A DNA stretch of 64,000 bases. It comes from Pontibacter mucosus. Lineage in GTDB: Bacteria > Bacteroidota > Bacteroidia > Cytophagales > Hymenobacteraceae. Shown piece after piece: positions 56,416-64,000 of this stretch. The translations under genes and the position numbers were made by a program. The notes below the pieces were generated by a model. That model made no database searches and was not told the origin of the DNA. It saw only the letters and a list, made by a program, of their open reading frames with translations. The DNA lies in assembly GCF_003054055.1 (NCBI RefSeq), contig NZ_QBKI01000016.1, forward strand, positions 21,140 through 85,139, in the 5' to 3' direction. Within the stretch, counting starts at the first letter, position 1. Every line of letters starts with the position of its first letter.

Positions 56416-57675
56416 ATGCAGCCACCACTCTACACGATAAAACACATCCGCCTCGACGAGCCGCACGCGCCGCTGCATACCTTCTGCCTGGCGCCCCGCA
56501 GCTACCTGGTTTTCTGGTGGGGACAAATTGCGTTGGGCCATTTATACTTAGAAATCAGGGAGCAACTGACAGCCGAGACGTTTTACGTGAAACTGCGAAA
56601 GGCCCTGAAGCCAGCGCTACGACAGTATGCCCCTCAGCTCGTGGAAGATGATGAAGCATGGCAACAGCTCATATCAGAAGGGAATACTGCCGCCTTACAA
56701 GACACATTTGCAAGGCATAACCCAGAAAGTATACCAGCCGAAGTACCAGTCTCTGTCGTCATCTGTACCCGCAACAGGGCTGTATACCTAGACAAGTGCC
56801 TCGAGCAACTGCATCAGCTTAGCTGCGTGCCCCGTGAAATTATTGTGGTGGACAATGCCCCTTTAGATAACTCCTCCTACCAGGTGGCCTCCAAGTATAG
56901 AAAGGTGGTTTATGTGAAGGAGCCCAAGGCTGGGCTGGATATCGCCCGCAATACCGGAGCATTGAGCGCCACCTGTGAAGTAGTAGCCTACACGGATGAT
57001 GACGTACTTGTGCATCCGATGTGGGTGTACAGGCTCTGGCAAACATTTCAGGACAAGTCGGTTGCGGCCATGACGGGGCTGATTATAGCGGCCCAGCTGC
57101 ACACCAGGGCCCAGGTGAATTTTGAAAAGTACTGGAGCTTTAACAGGGGGTATGCAGACAAAGTATACACCGGGGATTTCATCCATTCGACTTTGTCTAT
57201 CGGCCCTCCTGTGTGGGAGATAGGAGCCGGCGCCAATATGGCCTTCCGGAAGTCCATTTTTGAGCAGGTGGGCCTATTTAACGAATACCTGGATGTGGGC
57301 GCCGCCGGCTGTAACGGAGACTCCGAGATGTGGTACCGCATCCTGGCCAAAGGCTTAACCATTCATTACAATCCCAGGGCTATCGTTTTCCATGAGCACC
57401 GCAGGGAGACGGGAAGGCTGAAGAATCAAATCTTTTACTACATGCGTGGCTTTACCGTGGCGGCCCTGCTGCAGCAACGGCAGAAAGAGGAGGCCGGCTA
57501 CAAAAGGCACTTATACTATGTGCTCCCCAAATTTTACCTGGAGCTGATTAGGAAAGGCTTCCCCTACTACCGGTCCAGGACCTCTACCATTTGGGCCGAA
57601 ATGACGGGCATCGTATCGGGCCTCATCTATTACAAAAAGAATCAGCAAAAATTACTTAAGTCTTTAAGCAAATAA
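56416..57675 (+). CDS. Family 2 glycosyltransferase with N-terminal extension
   Basis: 419 residues. The GT-A domain begins at about residue 110 (VPVSVVICTRNRAVYLDKCLEQL), has the aspartate motif TDDDV near 192-196, and ends in a GT2 acceptor region with WYRILAKGLTIHYNPRAIVFHEHRR. The first ~105 residues (MQPPLYTIKHIRLDEPHAP…) are an added domain of unknown role, not needed in usual GT2 proteins. Spacing is 4 bp from the Wzt-like gene. It makes one linkage of the exported glycan; donor and acceptor are not known. Confidence 0.88.
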   Translation: MQPPLYTIKHIRLDEPHAPLHTFCLAPRSYLVFWWGQIALGHLYLEIREQLTAETFYVKLRKALKPALRQYAPQLVEDDEAWQQLISEGNTAALQDTFARHNPESIPAEVPVSVVICTRNRAVYLDKCLEQLHQLSCVPREIIVVDNAPLDNSSYQVASKYRKVVYVKEPKAGLDIARNTGALSATCEVVAYTDDDVLVHPMWVYRLWQTFQDKSVAAMTGLIIAAQLHTRAQVNFEKYWSFNRGYADKVYTGDFIHSTLSIGPPVWEIGAGANMAFRKSIFEQVGLFNEYLDVGAAGCNGDSEMWYRILAKGLTIHYNPRAIVFHEHRRETGRLKNQIFYYMRGFTVAALLQQRQKEEAGYKRHLYYVLPKFYLELIRKGFPYYRSRTSTIWAEMTGIVSGLIYYKKNQQKLLKSLSK

Positions 57676-57676
57676 C

Positions 57677-59308
57677 GTGGCTACACCCTTTTCCATACAG
57701 TCAGCGCCGCTTGTCTCTGTGGTTATTCCGTGCTACAACCACGGGAAATACCTCCGGGAGGCTGTGGAGAGTGTGCAGCGGCAGACCTATCCCGCCGTTG
57801 AGATCCTGGTGGTGGACGATGGCTCCACGGACGATACGAAAGCTGTAGCCCAGTCATTTGGAGAGGTAAAATATGTATACCAGGAAAACCAGGGCTTATC
57901 GGCCGCGCGCAACACCGGTATCCGGCATAGCAAAGGCGAGTTGCTGGTGTTTCTGGATGCGGATGACTGGCTTTACCCGGATGCGCTGGAGGTGAATGCA
58001 AGATTTATACTACAAAACCCGGATCTGGCCTTTGTTTCAGGTGCTTACAACCTGGTTTTCACGGCCACCAACGAGGTAAAGCCTGTGTTAAGGCAGCTGC
58101 GCAACAGCCATTACCTCCACCTGCTCAAGGGCAACTATATTGGCATGCACGCAGCGGTGATGTTCAGGAGGTGGGTTTTCGAGCGCTTTCAGTACGATAC
58201 TTCCCTCAGGGCTTGCGAAGACTATGACTTATACTTGCGCGTGGCCCGAGACTACCCGGTTCATCACCACACGCACATCCTGGCCGCTTATCGGCAACAT
58301 AGCACGAATATGTCCAGCAATAGCAAACTCATGCTACGCACCACGCTAAAGGTGCTGCATAGCCAAAGCGACAGCCTCCGCACCCAGGCAGAACGCAGTG
58401 CTTACGCGGATGGGACTAACATCTGGAAAGCTTTTTATACTTCTGACATGGCTGACAAACTGGAGAAAGGGAGCGCGTTCTCCCTGTACGATTACTATAC
58501 TTTGCTGAAGTATGACCCGGACCTGTCCGGAAACACCCTGGCCAGCAGCACGAGTACAGCCACTATCCTGAACAGGATCGTGAAGCTAATCCCCTCCCGC
58601 CGGATCAGAAAAAAGCTGCAGTCCAGTTTGATCAGGAGCAACACCCCTGCGGTGGGGCAGGTAAGGTTCGGGCACCTGCACAGGTACACACCCTTTAGCA
58701 CCCAGTTCGGCTACGACCGGGGCGGTCCTGTTGATCGTTACTACATCGAGAATTTCCTGGGACAGGAAGCCGGCGCTATAAAGGGCCGCGTGATGGAGAT
58801 TGGAGACAACTCCTATACGCTGCAGTTTGGTGCTGAGAAAGTAACTCAAAGCGACATCCTGCATGTGGACGCCAGCAACCCGAATGCCACACTGGTCGGA
58901 GATATCAGCCACGCGCCTCACATCCCCGATAATACGTTCGACTGCATTATACTCACCCAAACCCTGCACCTGATTTATCACTTCCGGGAAGCCCTCCAAA
59001 CCTGCTACCGCATCCTAAAACCCGGCGGCGCGCTGTTGCTCACGGTACCCGGCATCACGCCCATCGACCACGGGGAGTGGAAAGAAACCTGGTACTGGTC
59101 ATTTACCGACAAATCCATGCGGCTGCTGATGCAAGAAACCTTCCCTGGTGGCACCTCAGAAGTAACCCCTTATGGTAACGTGTTCACGGCTACGGCTTTC
59201 CTGTATGGCATGGGACTGCCGGAGGTGCCCAAAACCAAGCTGATGTACAACGACCCGCATTTCCAGGTCATCATTACGGTTAAAGCCACCAAACCTGCAG
59301 ACCGATGA
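57677..59308 (+). CDS. Family 2 glycosyltransferase fused to a SAM-dependent methyltransferase
   Basis: 543 residues with a GTG start, one base after the previous stop. Residues 12-~250 form a GT2 domain (SVVIPCYNHGKYLREAVESV, VVDDGSTDDT, AARNTGIRHSKGELLVFLDADDW with the DxD near 93-96). Residues ~340-535 form a class I methyltransferase of type 11 (GRVMEIGDNSYTLQFGAEKV, LVGDISHAPHIPDNTFDCIILTQTLHLIYHFREALQTCYRILKPGGALLLTVPG). The SAM glycine motif is modified (EIGDNSYT in place of ExGxGxG), as in a group of glycan-locus methyltransferases. It could add a sugar and methylate it in one protein. Confidence 0.88.
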   Translation: MATPFSIQSAPLVSVVIPCYNHGKYLREAVESVQRQTYPAVEILVVDDGSTDDTKAVAQSFGEVKYVYQENQGLSAARNTGIRHSKGELLVFLDADDWLYPDALEVNARFILQNPDLAFVSGAYNLVFTATNEVKPVLRQLRNSHYLHLLKGNYIGMHAAVMFRRWVFERFQYDTSLRACEDYDLYLRVARDYPVHHHTHILAAYRQHSTNMSSNSKLMLRTTLKVLHSQSDSLRTQAERSAYADGTNIWKAFYTSDMADKLEKGSAFSLYDYYTLLKYDPDLSGNTLASSTSTATILNRIVKLIPSRRIRKKLQSSLIRSNTPAVGQVRFGHLHRYTPFSTQFGYDRGGPVDRYYIENFLGQEAGAIKGRVMEIGDNSYTLQFGAEKVTQSDILHVDASNPNATLVGDISHAPHIPDNTFDCIILTQTLHLIYHFREALQTCYRILKPGGALLLTVPGITPIDHGEWKETWYWSFTDKSMRLLMQETFPGGTSEVTPYGNVFTATAFLYGMGLPEVPKTKLMYNDPHFQVIITVKATKPADR

Positions 59309-60351
59309 TCCGGCGACTTCTCCATACTATCAGAAAGTCGTATGAGCCCAAAGCGCTGGTGCTCATGTACCACCGTGTGGCAGAGTTGGAAACTGATGTC
59401 TGGCGCCTTGCTGTGAGGCCGCAGCACTTTGAAGAGCAGCTGCAGGTACTCCGCAGCAACTGGAACGTGGTGCCGCTGCCGGAGCTGGTGCTCGATATGA
59501 CTCAGGGCAGGTTACGCAGAAACAGCATCGCCCTCACGTTTGATGATGGTTACTTGGACAATTATGCCGTTGCCAAGCCGCTTCTGGAAAAGTATAACAT
59601 ACCCGCTACCTTCTTTATCTGCTCCGGAAACATTGGCAGTCACGCCGAGTTTTGGTGGGATGAGCTGGAGCACCTTATACTTTCTACTGAAGAGCTGCCG
59701 CACAATTTAGACATCCGGATCAATCAGGAACTAATAAGCTTTGAGTTGGGCAAAGAACAGCACCTGACTGAGGACTTAAGACAGAAACACCAGCAGTGGA
59801 AGGCCTTTGTGCAGGAGCCTCCTACCCTAAGATGCGCGCTTTACCTGAAGCTATGGGAGCAGCTAAAGCCCTTACCCAGCCACTTGCAGCACCAGTACTT
59901 GCAGCAAATCAAAGTATGGGCGGGAGCACCTGGACACGCACGACCGGCATACCAAAGTATGAGCCTGGAGCAGCTGCAGGATTTGGCTCGGAATAGTCTT
60001 TTTGACATTGGGGCACACACGGTCTCGCATCCGGACCTGGCCTCCCTGAGCCCAGAAGCCCAACGGCAGGAGCTGGTGAAAAGCAAAAGCTTCCTGGAAG
60101 AAGCTATTTCCCGTGAAGTTACGTTGCTGGCCTATCCCTACGGGAGCTGTAACCCGGAAACGGTAAGGCTGGCGGCTGAGGCAGGCTTTCATGCCGCTGT
60201 CACCACGCAAGATTGCCTTGTGCACCCCACCTCCGCCAAGTATAAACTAGGTAGATTCCTGGTGGATGACTGGAGCGGAAAACGATTGGATGCTTGTCTA
60301 AAGTCCTGGCTAACCATAAACGCAAATGCTCATGCACACCTCGCAGCCTGA
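59305..60351 (+). CDS. Polysaccharide deacetylase family protein (CE4)
   Basis: 348 residues. The NodB domain shows LMYHRV, then SIALTFDDGYLDN at about 76-88 (metal/catalytic aspartates), PATFFICSGNIG, the divergent metal-histidine motif FDIGAHTVSHPDL, and LLAYPYGS near the end. A helical insert (about 130-220) is longer than in minimal NodB domains. It probably removes acetyl groups from the glycan made by this cluster. The start overlaps the preceding stop by 4 bp (ATGA), so translation is coupled. Confidence 0.9.
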   Translation: MIRRLLHTIRKSYEPKALVLMYHRVAELETDVWRLAVRPQHFEEQLQVLRSNWNVVPLPELVLDMTQGRLRRNSIALTFDDGYLDNYAVAKPLLEKYNIPATFFICSGNIGSHAEFWWDELEHLILSTEELPHNLDIRINQELISFELGKEQHLTEDLRQKHQQWKAFVQEPPTLRCALYLKLWEQLKPLPSHLQHQYLQQIKVWAGAPGHARPAYQSMSLEQLQDLARNSLFDIGAHTVSHPDLASLSPEAQRQELVKSKSFLEEAISREVTLLAYPYGSCNPETVRLAAEAGFHAAVTTQDCLVHPTSAKYKLGRFLVDDWSGKRLDACLKSWLTINANAHAHLAA

Positions 60352-61270
60352 CGTTTCCATCATCATGTGTATCTACAATGTCGAAAAGTACCTGCGGGAG
60401 GCAATCGACAGTGTACTACACCAGACATTCACGGACTGGGAGCTGTTGCTGATAGACGACGGTTCAGCGGATGGCAGCACGCAGATAGCCAGGCAATATG
60501 CCGCAGCACACTCAACCAAAATTAGGTTTTCGGAGCATCAGGAGCATGTCAACAAAGGCTTGAGTGCCAGCCGAAACCTGGGCTTAAGTATAGCCAGAGG
60601 AGAATTGGTGGCTTTTTTGGACGCGGACGATGTGTGGTTACCTGATTATCTGGAAATACAAATAAGCCTGTTACGGCAAAAAAATGTGTCCGTCATCTGC
60701 GAAGCAACAGCATACTGGTACAACTGGAACGCGCCGGAGAAGGAGAACCAGGTAGTATACATAGGTGCAGCACAGGACAAGCTCTACCACCCGCCACAGC
60801 TTATGCTGGAGCTGTACCCCTTGGGAAAAGGGGCCGCGCCCTGTATGTGTGGGATTATACTTGAACGGGACTTGCTCCGGAAGCTGGGCGGCTTTGAAGA
60901 TTCCTTCAGGGGAATGTATGAAGATCAGGTGTTTCTGAGTAAACTCTACCTGAACGCACCGGTGTACATCTCCTCCAACCACCACAATCTCTACCGCCAG
61001 CGGTCCGACTCGCTGGTGGGCTCCGCGCAAAACACGGCGGCCTATCACGTAATCCGGAAACAATACCTTCGTTGGCTAAAAGTATACTTACGGCAGCACC
61101 CTCAAAAGTATAAAGAGGTAGACCGGCTTCTGCAGCAGGCCTGGGGCACGTATGAGGTTTCCCCGCTCAGGCTTTTAGTACGTTTAGTTCCAGGCCGCCT
61201 GAAACACATTTTGAAGAAGTATGCCCCGGCTAGTTTGGTAAGGCAGGGTAAGCTTACTGCCAAAGTATAG
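60326..61270 (+). CDS. Family 2 glycosyltransferase
   Basis: 314 residues with a standard GT2 fold: VSIIMCIYNVEKYLREAIDSVLHQTFTDWELLLIDDGS, LSASRNLGLSIARGELVAFLDADDVW (DxD at about 98-101), and a late GMYEDQVFLSKLYL acceptor-region motif. It overlaps the deacetylase gene by 26 bp; an in-frame ATG at 60332 would reduce this a little. It belongs to the exporter operon. Confidence 0.9.
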   Translation: MLMHTSQPDVSIIMCIYNVEKYLREAIDSVLHQTFTDWELLLIDDGSADGSTQIARQYAAAHSTKIRFSEHQEHVNKGLSASRNLGLSIARGELVAFLDADDVWLPDYLEIQISLLRQKNVSVICEATAYWYNWNAPEKENQVVYIGAAQDKLYHPPQLMLELYPLGKGAAPCMCGIILERDLLRKLGGFEDSFRGMYEDQVFLSKLYLNAPVYISSNHHNLYRQRSDSLVGSAQNTAAYHVIRKQYLRWLKVYLRQHPQKYKEVDRLLQQAWGTYEVSPLRLLVRLVPGRLKHILKKYAPASLVRQGKLTAKV

Positions 61271-61336
61271 AATAACACCTTAGTCCTTACAGATCACAAG
61301 TCTAAAAAGTATAACCCAACGCCCCAGTTAAGCAGC

Positions 61337-62380
61337 ATGCCCATGGAACGTATCCCTACCTGTCCGCCTCTTATCGCTCCACTTGCCTCATCCCCTGACC
61401 GCCCAAGGTGGTCGGTAATGATACCGGTATACAACTGCTCGGAGTTTCTGGTGCATACCTTAGAGAGCGTACTGGCTGAAGGAGTTCCGGCTACAGACAT
61501 GCAGATAGAGGTGGTGGACGACGCCAGCACCGACGCCGATGTGGAGCGGATTGTGCGGGAGGTTGGCAAGGGCAGGATTAGCTATTACCGCCAGCCGCAG
61601 AACGTGGGCAGCCTGCGTAACTTCGAAACCTGCATCAACCGGGCGCATGGCCACCTGGTGCACCTGCTGCATGGCGACGACCGGGTAAGGCCCGGGTACT
61701 ACCAGACCATCCAACGCCTCTTCGATGAGTTTCCGGAGGCAGGTGCTGCCTTTTGCCGCCACCTTAATATTGATGAGCATAACAACATCATCTCCAGGCA
61801 TGTAAAGGATGATGACTCCTACTGGGGCCTGCTGGAAAACTGGCTCCTGCGCATCAGTGAGCGACAGCAGATCCAATATGCCACCATCACAGTAAAGCGT
61901 GAGGTGTACGAAAAGCTGGGCTCCTTTTATGGCATGACCTACGGCGAGGACTGGGAGATGTGGGTACGTATCGCCAGGCACTATCCGGTAGCCTTTACCT
62001 CCAGGGTACTTGCCGAGTACAGAAAGCACTCTGGCTCCATTTCAGGTGTAAAATTTCTCACCGGGGAGTACCTCGACGACATCGCCCATCTCTTTCAGCT
62101 AATTCAGCAACACCTGCCGCCAGAGCACCGGAAAGGGGTACTGAAGCGGGCGCAGAAGAACTTCGCGAACTACGGCATGCGGGTAGCCCAGGTAATGTGG
62201 GAGAAAACCGGCAACCGGAAGTATGTAGAGGCAAACCTGACGAAGGCCCTGAAAATGCACGTGGATGCAAAACTATGCCTGAAGGCAGCCAGGATTATGG
62301 CAAAGATTGCCTTACATGACCTAAGTATTAGACCACACACCGTGACAGACAAGGCTGACCGTATCAAGCACTACATCTAA
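61337..62380 (+). CDS. Family 2 glycosyltransferase
   Basis: 347 residues. GT2 core: RWSVMIPVYNCSEFLVHTLESVLAEG, VVDDASTDADV, VGSLRNFETCINRAHGHLVHLLHGDDRV (the metal motif reads HGDD at about 112-115), and MTYGEDWEMWVRIARHYPVAF. It is separated from the preceding gene by 66 bp, the widest gap in the operon, which holds an AAGTATA copy. It is the last plus-strand gene of the cluster; its stop codon overlaps the end of the opposing gene by 4 bp. Confidence 0.9.
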   Translation: MPMERIPTCPPLIAPLASSPDRPRWSVMIPVYNCSEFLVHTLESVLAEGVPATDMQIEVVDDASTDADVERIVREVGKGRISYYRQPQNVGSLRNFETCINRAHGHLVHLLHGDDRVRPGYYQTIQRLFDEFPEAGAAFCRHLNIDEHNNIISRHVKDDDSYWGLLENWLLRISERQQIQYATITVKREVYEKLGSFYGMTYGEDWEMWVRIARHYPVAFTSRVLAEYRKHSGSISGVKFLTGEYLDDIAHLFQLIQQHLPPEHRKGVLKRAQKNFANYGMRVAQVMWEKTGNRKYVEANLTKALKMHVDAKLCLKAARIMAKIALHDLSIRPHTVTDKADRIKHYI

Positions 62381-63381
62381 TAATGCTGCCGCAGGTACCG
62401 CAGCACCTCTGCCTCGTTTTTAGCATGGTAAATCTCAGCCCCGGACAGGGCTGGGAAGATGGTCTTGAACTCGTTACACCTGTGTTCATGGCCCCGCCGG
62501 GATAGTATAATGTTCTTTCCGCTGAAATAGCTTGCCAGTGCCGCCGTGCCACCATGAACAGACAAAAACCGCTCGCAGTTGGCGTAGAGCATAAGCTGGA
62601 AATGGTTGTAATTATTTACCTGCCCACGATTTGCCTGAAATAAATCCTCTGCCAGTATAACCTCCGGGTAATTCTTTCGGATGAACTCCGCTTCCCTCAG
62701 TTCCAGGATGTCGCTGTTGTCCATAACAATATAATTTGGCCCCGGGCGGTTGTACACAATCTGGTATTTCTGACTGAGCGTTTCCATAATCCGGTCCAGC
62801 ATCGGCAGGCTGAAGTAATTAATCGGCCCTTTCCCCCACTCAGTGTTATACTTGTTGGCGATGACCAGCAGGGGCTTGTCGAACACGAAAAGGTCATTTT
62901 TATAATGCTCTTTGAGCGGCACCTGGACCCACTTTTCAAAAGACACCGTGCTGCAATGATACATGTTGGGAACAGTAAAATCATCCTTAGGTAGCCTCCA
63001 TACCCTTTTATCAAACCGCTCCTCGTGGTTATCACTGAAAAAGTACAGCTCTTTGGTGTACTTGGAGGAGATTGTTTTCCCCAGCGTGCCATTCAGGTGA
63101 TGCCAATAGGCAAAGGGCAAGACAAAGGTCAGTTCCTGCTGAAACTCCTGCCTGTACGCTATTTCTTTATACCTGGGCCTGAGCACATAATCGTTGAGGC
63201 AATATTTGGTTTGCACCAATCGCGCATAGCTGTTCTTCCACAGAAAGAACTCCGGCGTGCCATAGCTGAATGCGCCTGCCAGCCTGTTTCTTACTCTTTG
63301 GATAAACGGTGCCTTACTCCGCCCGGCTGAGGTAATGTATCGCTGCCCATGGGTGCTTTCAACCCTGTTAATAACCTCCAT
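62377..63381 (-). CDS. Uncharacterised GT-B-like protein
   Basis: 334 residues from the ATG at 63381; a TTG at 63399 is in frame but less likely. I do not recognise a named family. The C-terminal part has the look of a GT-B nucleotide-sugar domain: FIRKNYPEVILAEDLFQAN, then FQLMLYANCERFLSVHGGTAALASYFSGKNIILSRRGHE, where the SVHGGTAALA turn resembles the donor-binding loop of GT-B and O-fucosyltransferase-like enzymes. The N-terminal part includes FAYWHHLNGTLGKTISSKY and KELYFFSDNHEERF. It is oriented against the operon, so it has its own promoter in the AT-rich region to its right. Confidence 0.7.
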   Translation of the reverse strand: MEVINRVESTHGQRYITSAGRSKAPFIQRVRNRLAGAFSYGTPEFFLWKNSYARLVQTKYCLNDYVLRPRYKEIAYRQEFQQELTFVLPFAYWHHLNGTLGKTISSKYTKELYFFSDNHEERFDKRVWRLPKDDFTVPNMYHCSTVSFEKWVQVPLKEHYKNDLFVFDKPLLVIANKYNTEWGKGPINYFSLPMLDRIMETLSQKYQIVYNRPGPNYIVMDNSDILELREAEFIRKNYPEVILAEDLFQANRGQVNNYNHFQLMLYANCERFLSVHGGTAALASYFSGKNIILSRRGHEHRCNEFKTIFPALSGAEIYHAKNEAEVLRYLRQHY

Positions 63382-63618
63382 ACTTCCCGAAAACCTCAAA
63401 ATAGTTTGTCAGAATTTAACGGCTGCTTTATTCACAAGGTTAGAAATAGTACAATAATTTACTAAAATATTTCAAAGCAAATTATTTGCCTGTTTACTTT
63501 TAAATTCCATATAATTAAGTGATTGCAAGTATAAATCACGTAGAGGCACTTCTGCACAGGACAAAGAAAAGCGCTATATTGAGGTAGAGCAGATATAAAA
63601 AAAGAGTAGCACGGTGTG
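63382..63618. other. AT-rich spacer at the right boundary of the glycan cluster
   Basis: The sequence from 63400 to about 63540 is clearly AT-richer than the genes around it and should hold the promoter of the minus-strand GT-like gene. One AAGTATA copy (about 63529) lies within it. The hairpin at 63602-63626 marks the end of a short minus-strand unit. Confidence 0.45.
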
Positions 63619-63626
63619 CTACTCTT
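63602..63626 (-). terminator. Minus-strand terminator
   Basis: On the minus strand agagtagcac, a 3-base loop, gtgctactct, then ttttttatat. A short open frame ends inside its first arm, which suggests a transcript enters from the right. Confidence 0.8.
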
Positions 63627-63744
63627 CAGAATCGTAAACAATTTTACTTCTAATCCAGATCCCGATCCCCGCGCTTGAGCTCTCTACAGAACGTATTACC
63701 CTGTGCTTCAGGCTGATCTTATACTTTTCCAGTTTGCCAGCCAT
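63619..63744 (-). CDS. Possible small protein or gene remnant
   Basis: A 41-residue frame, MAGKLEKYKISLKHRVIRSV…GIWIRSKIVYDSEE, ends exactly at a strong terminator. The open frame continues about 23 codons upstream without an ATG (…YKIIGTLEPA), with a TTG that could start it. Its basic, regular composition is more protein-like than chance frames nearby. It could also be the 3' remnant of a gene interrupted near the IS. Low certainty. Confidence 0.35.
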   Translation of the reverse strand: MAGKLEKYKISLKHRVIRSVESSSAGIGIWIRSKIVYDSEE

Positions 63745-63912
63745 AGCTGGTTCCAAGGTGCCGATAATCTTATAGCAAGTATGCCGGTATACATACCATT
63801 TATATTAAGTAACTCAAGTTGCGTGATAGTGCACGCGTTGTAAAACAAAAAATCTGTTCTGCCAGCGGCCGTGCTTACGTTTTAAAGTTTGCAGACTTAA
63901 CTCGTAACAGCC
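63745..63912. other. Probable left end of an IS982-family element
   Basis: The 170 bp before the transposase start have no gene. The element's left inverted repeat should lie here, but without the right end (outside the window) I cannot define it. The tract gtaaaacaaaaaatctgttctgcc precedes the gene; tctgttctg is near-repeated, inverted, as catgacagaacagac at the transposase start. Confidence 0.4.
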
Positions 63913-64000
63913 ATGACAGAACAGACCATTACCATATACTGCTTTATAGACGATTTCTTCCATGGTATTGGCAGAAAAGATGACGCCCACTGCAAAATAA
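63913..64000 (+). mobile_element. IS982-family transposase, 5' part only
   Basis: The reading frame from ATG at 63913 gives MTEQTITIYCFIDDFFHGIG then RKDDAHCKI and runs off the window. The N-terminus with YCFIDDF resembles that of IS982-family transposases common in Cytophagales. Only 29 codons are visible, so intactness cannot be judged. It borders the polysaccharide cluster, a frequent site of IS insertion. Confidence 0.7.

Overview
The window looks like a chromosomal segment of a Bacteroidota bacterium of the Cytophagales/Hymenobacteraceae type; Pontibacter is my best guess. This rests on gene content and style, not on a database match. The signs are three SusC/SusD pairs, a type IX secretion (T9SS) regulator (PorX) and a T9SS sorting-domain cargo, an LpxC-FabZ fusion, starts without Shine-Dalgarno sequences, promoters of the TTG-N19-21-TAnnTTTG kind, and moderate GC. 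A 7-mer, AAGTATA/TATACTT, is scattered through genes and spacers at many times chance frequency.

Layout. 1-6.6 kb: a cut-off MBOAT O-acyltransferase, alanine dehydrogenase, tsaE, porX and an HD-domain phosphohydrolase. 6.6-7.7 kb: a repeat-rich spacer. 7.7-11.8 kb: the lipid A operon lpxD, lpxC-fabZ, lpxA plus a lone ABC ATPase. 12.3-14.1 kb: a YebC regulator and a Ca/Na antiporter. 14.6-21.8 kb: a polysaccharide utilisation locus (SusC, SusD, PKD-domain surface lipoprotein, GH16 beta-glucanase). A one-piece sensor/HTH regulator (minus strand) follows, then a second SusC/SusD pair without its own enzyme (25.3-30 kb). 30-35.2 kb: erythromycin-esterase-like protein, DUF4197 lipoprotein, CinA, and a 2-oxoacid dehydrogenase E2. 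35.8-36.3 kb: a frameshifted serine acetyltransferase-like pseudogene. 36.6-42.6 kb: a third SusC/SusD pair with a secreted endonuclease/exonuclease/phosphatase. 43.1-50 kb: three small envelope genes, dnaK, and two tandem paralogous outer-membrane barrel genes. 50.7-54 kb: a large beta-helix T9SS cargo. 54.3-63.4 kb: an ABC-type polysaccharide exporter with four glycosyltransferases (one fused to a methyltransferase), a polysaccharide deacetylase and an uncharacterised GT-like gene on the opposite strand. The right edge holds the start of an IS982-family transposase.

How the genes fit together. The first two Sus loci and the regulator between them look like a beta-glucan acquisition system. 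PorX (control of T9SS) and the beta-helix protein (T9SS client) belong to one secretion route. The exporter cluster builds a surface glycan and could supply the glycan to which T9SS clients are anchored (inference). The most unusual signal is not a gene: it is the dispersed AAGTATA motif, together with two families of interspersed hairpin repeats in the spacers. No tRNA, rRNA, CRISPR array or restriction system was found.
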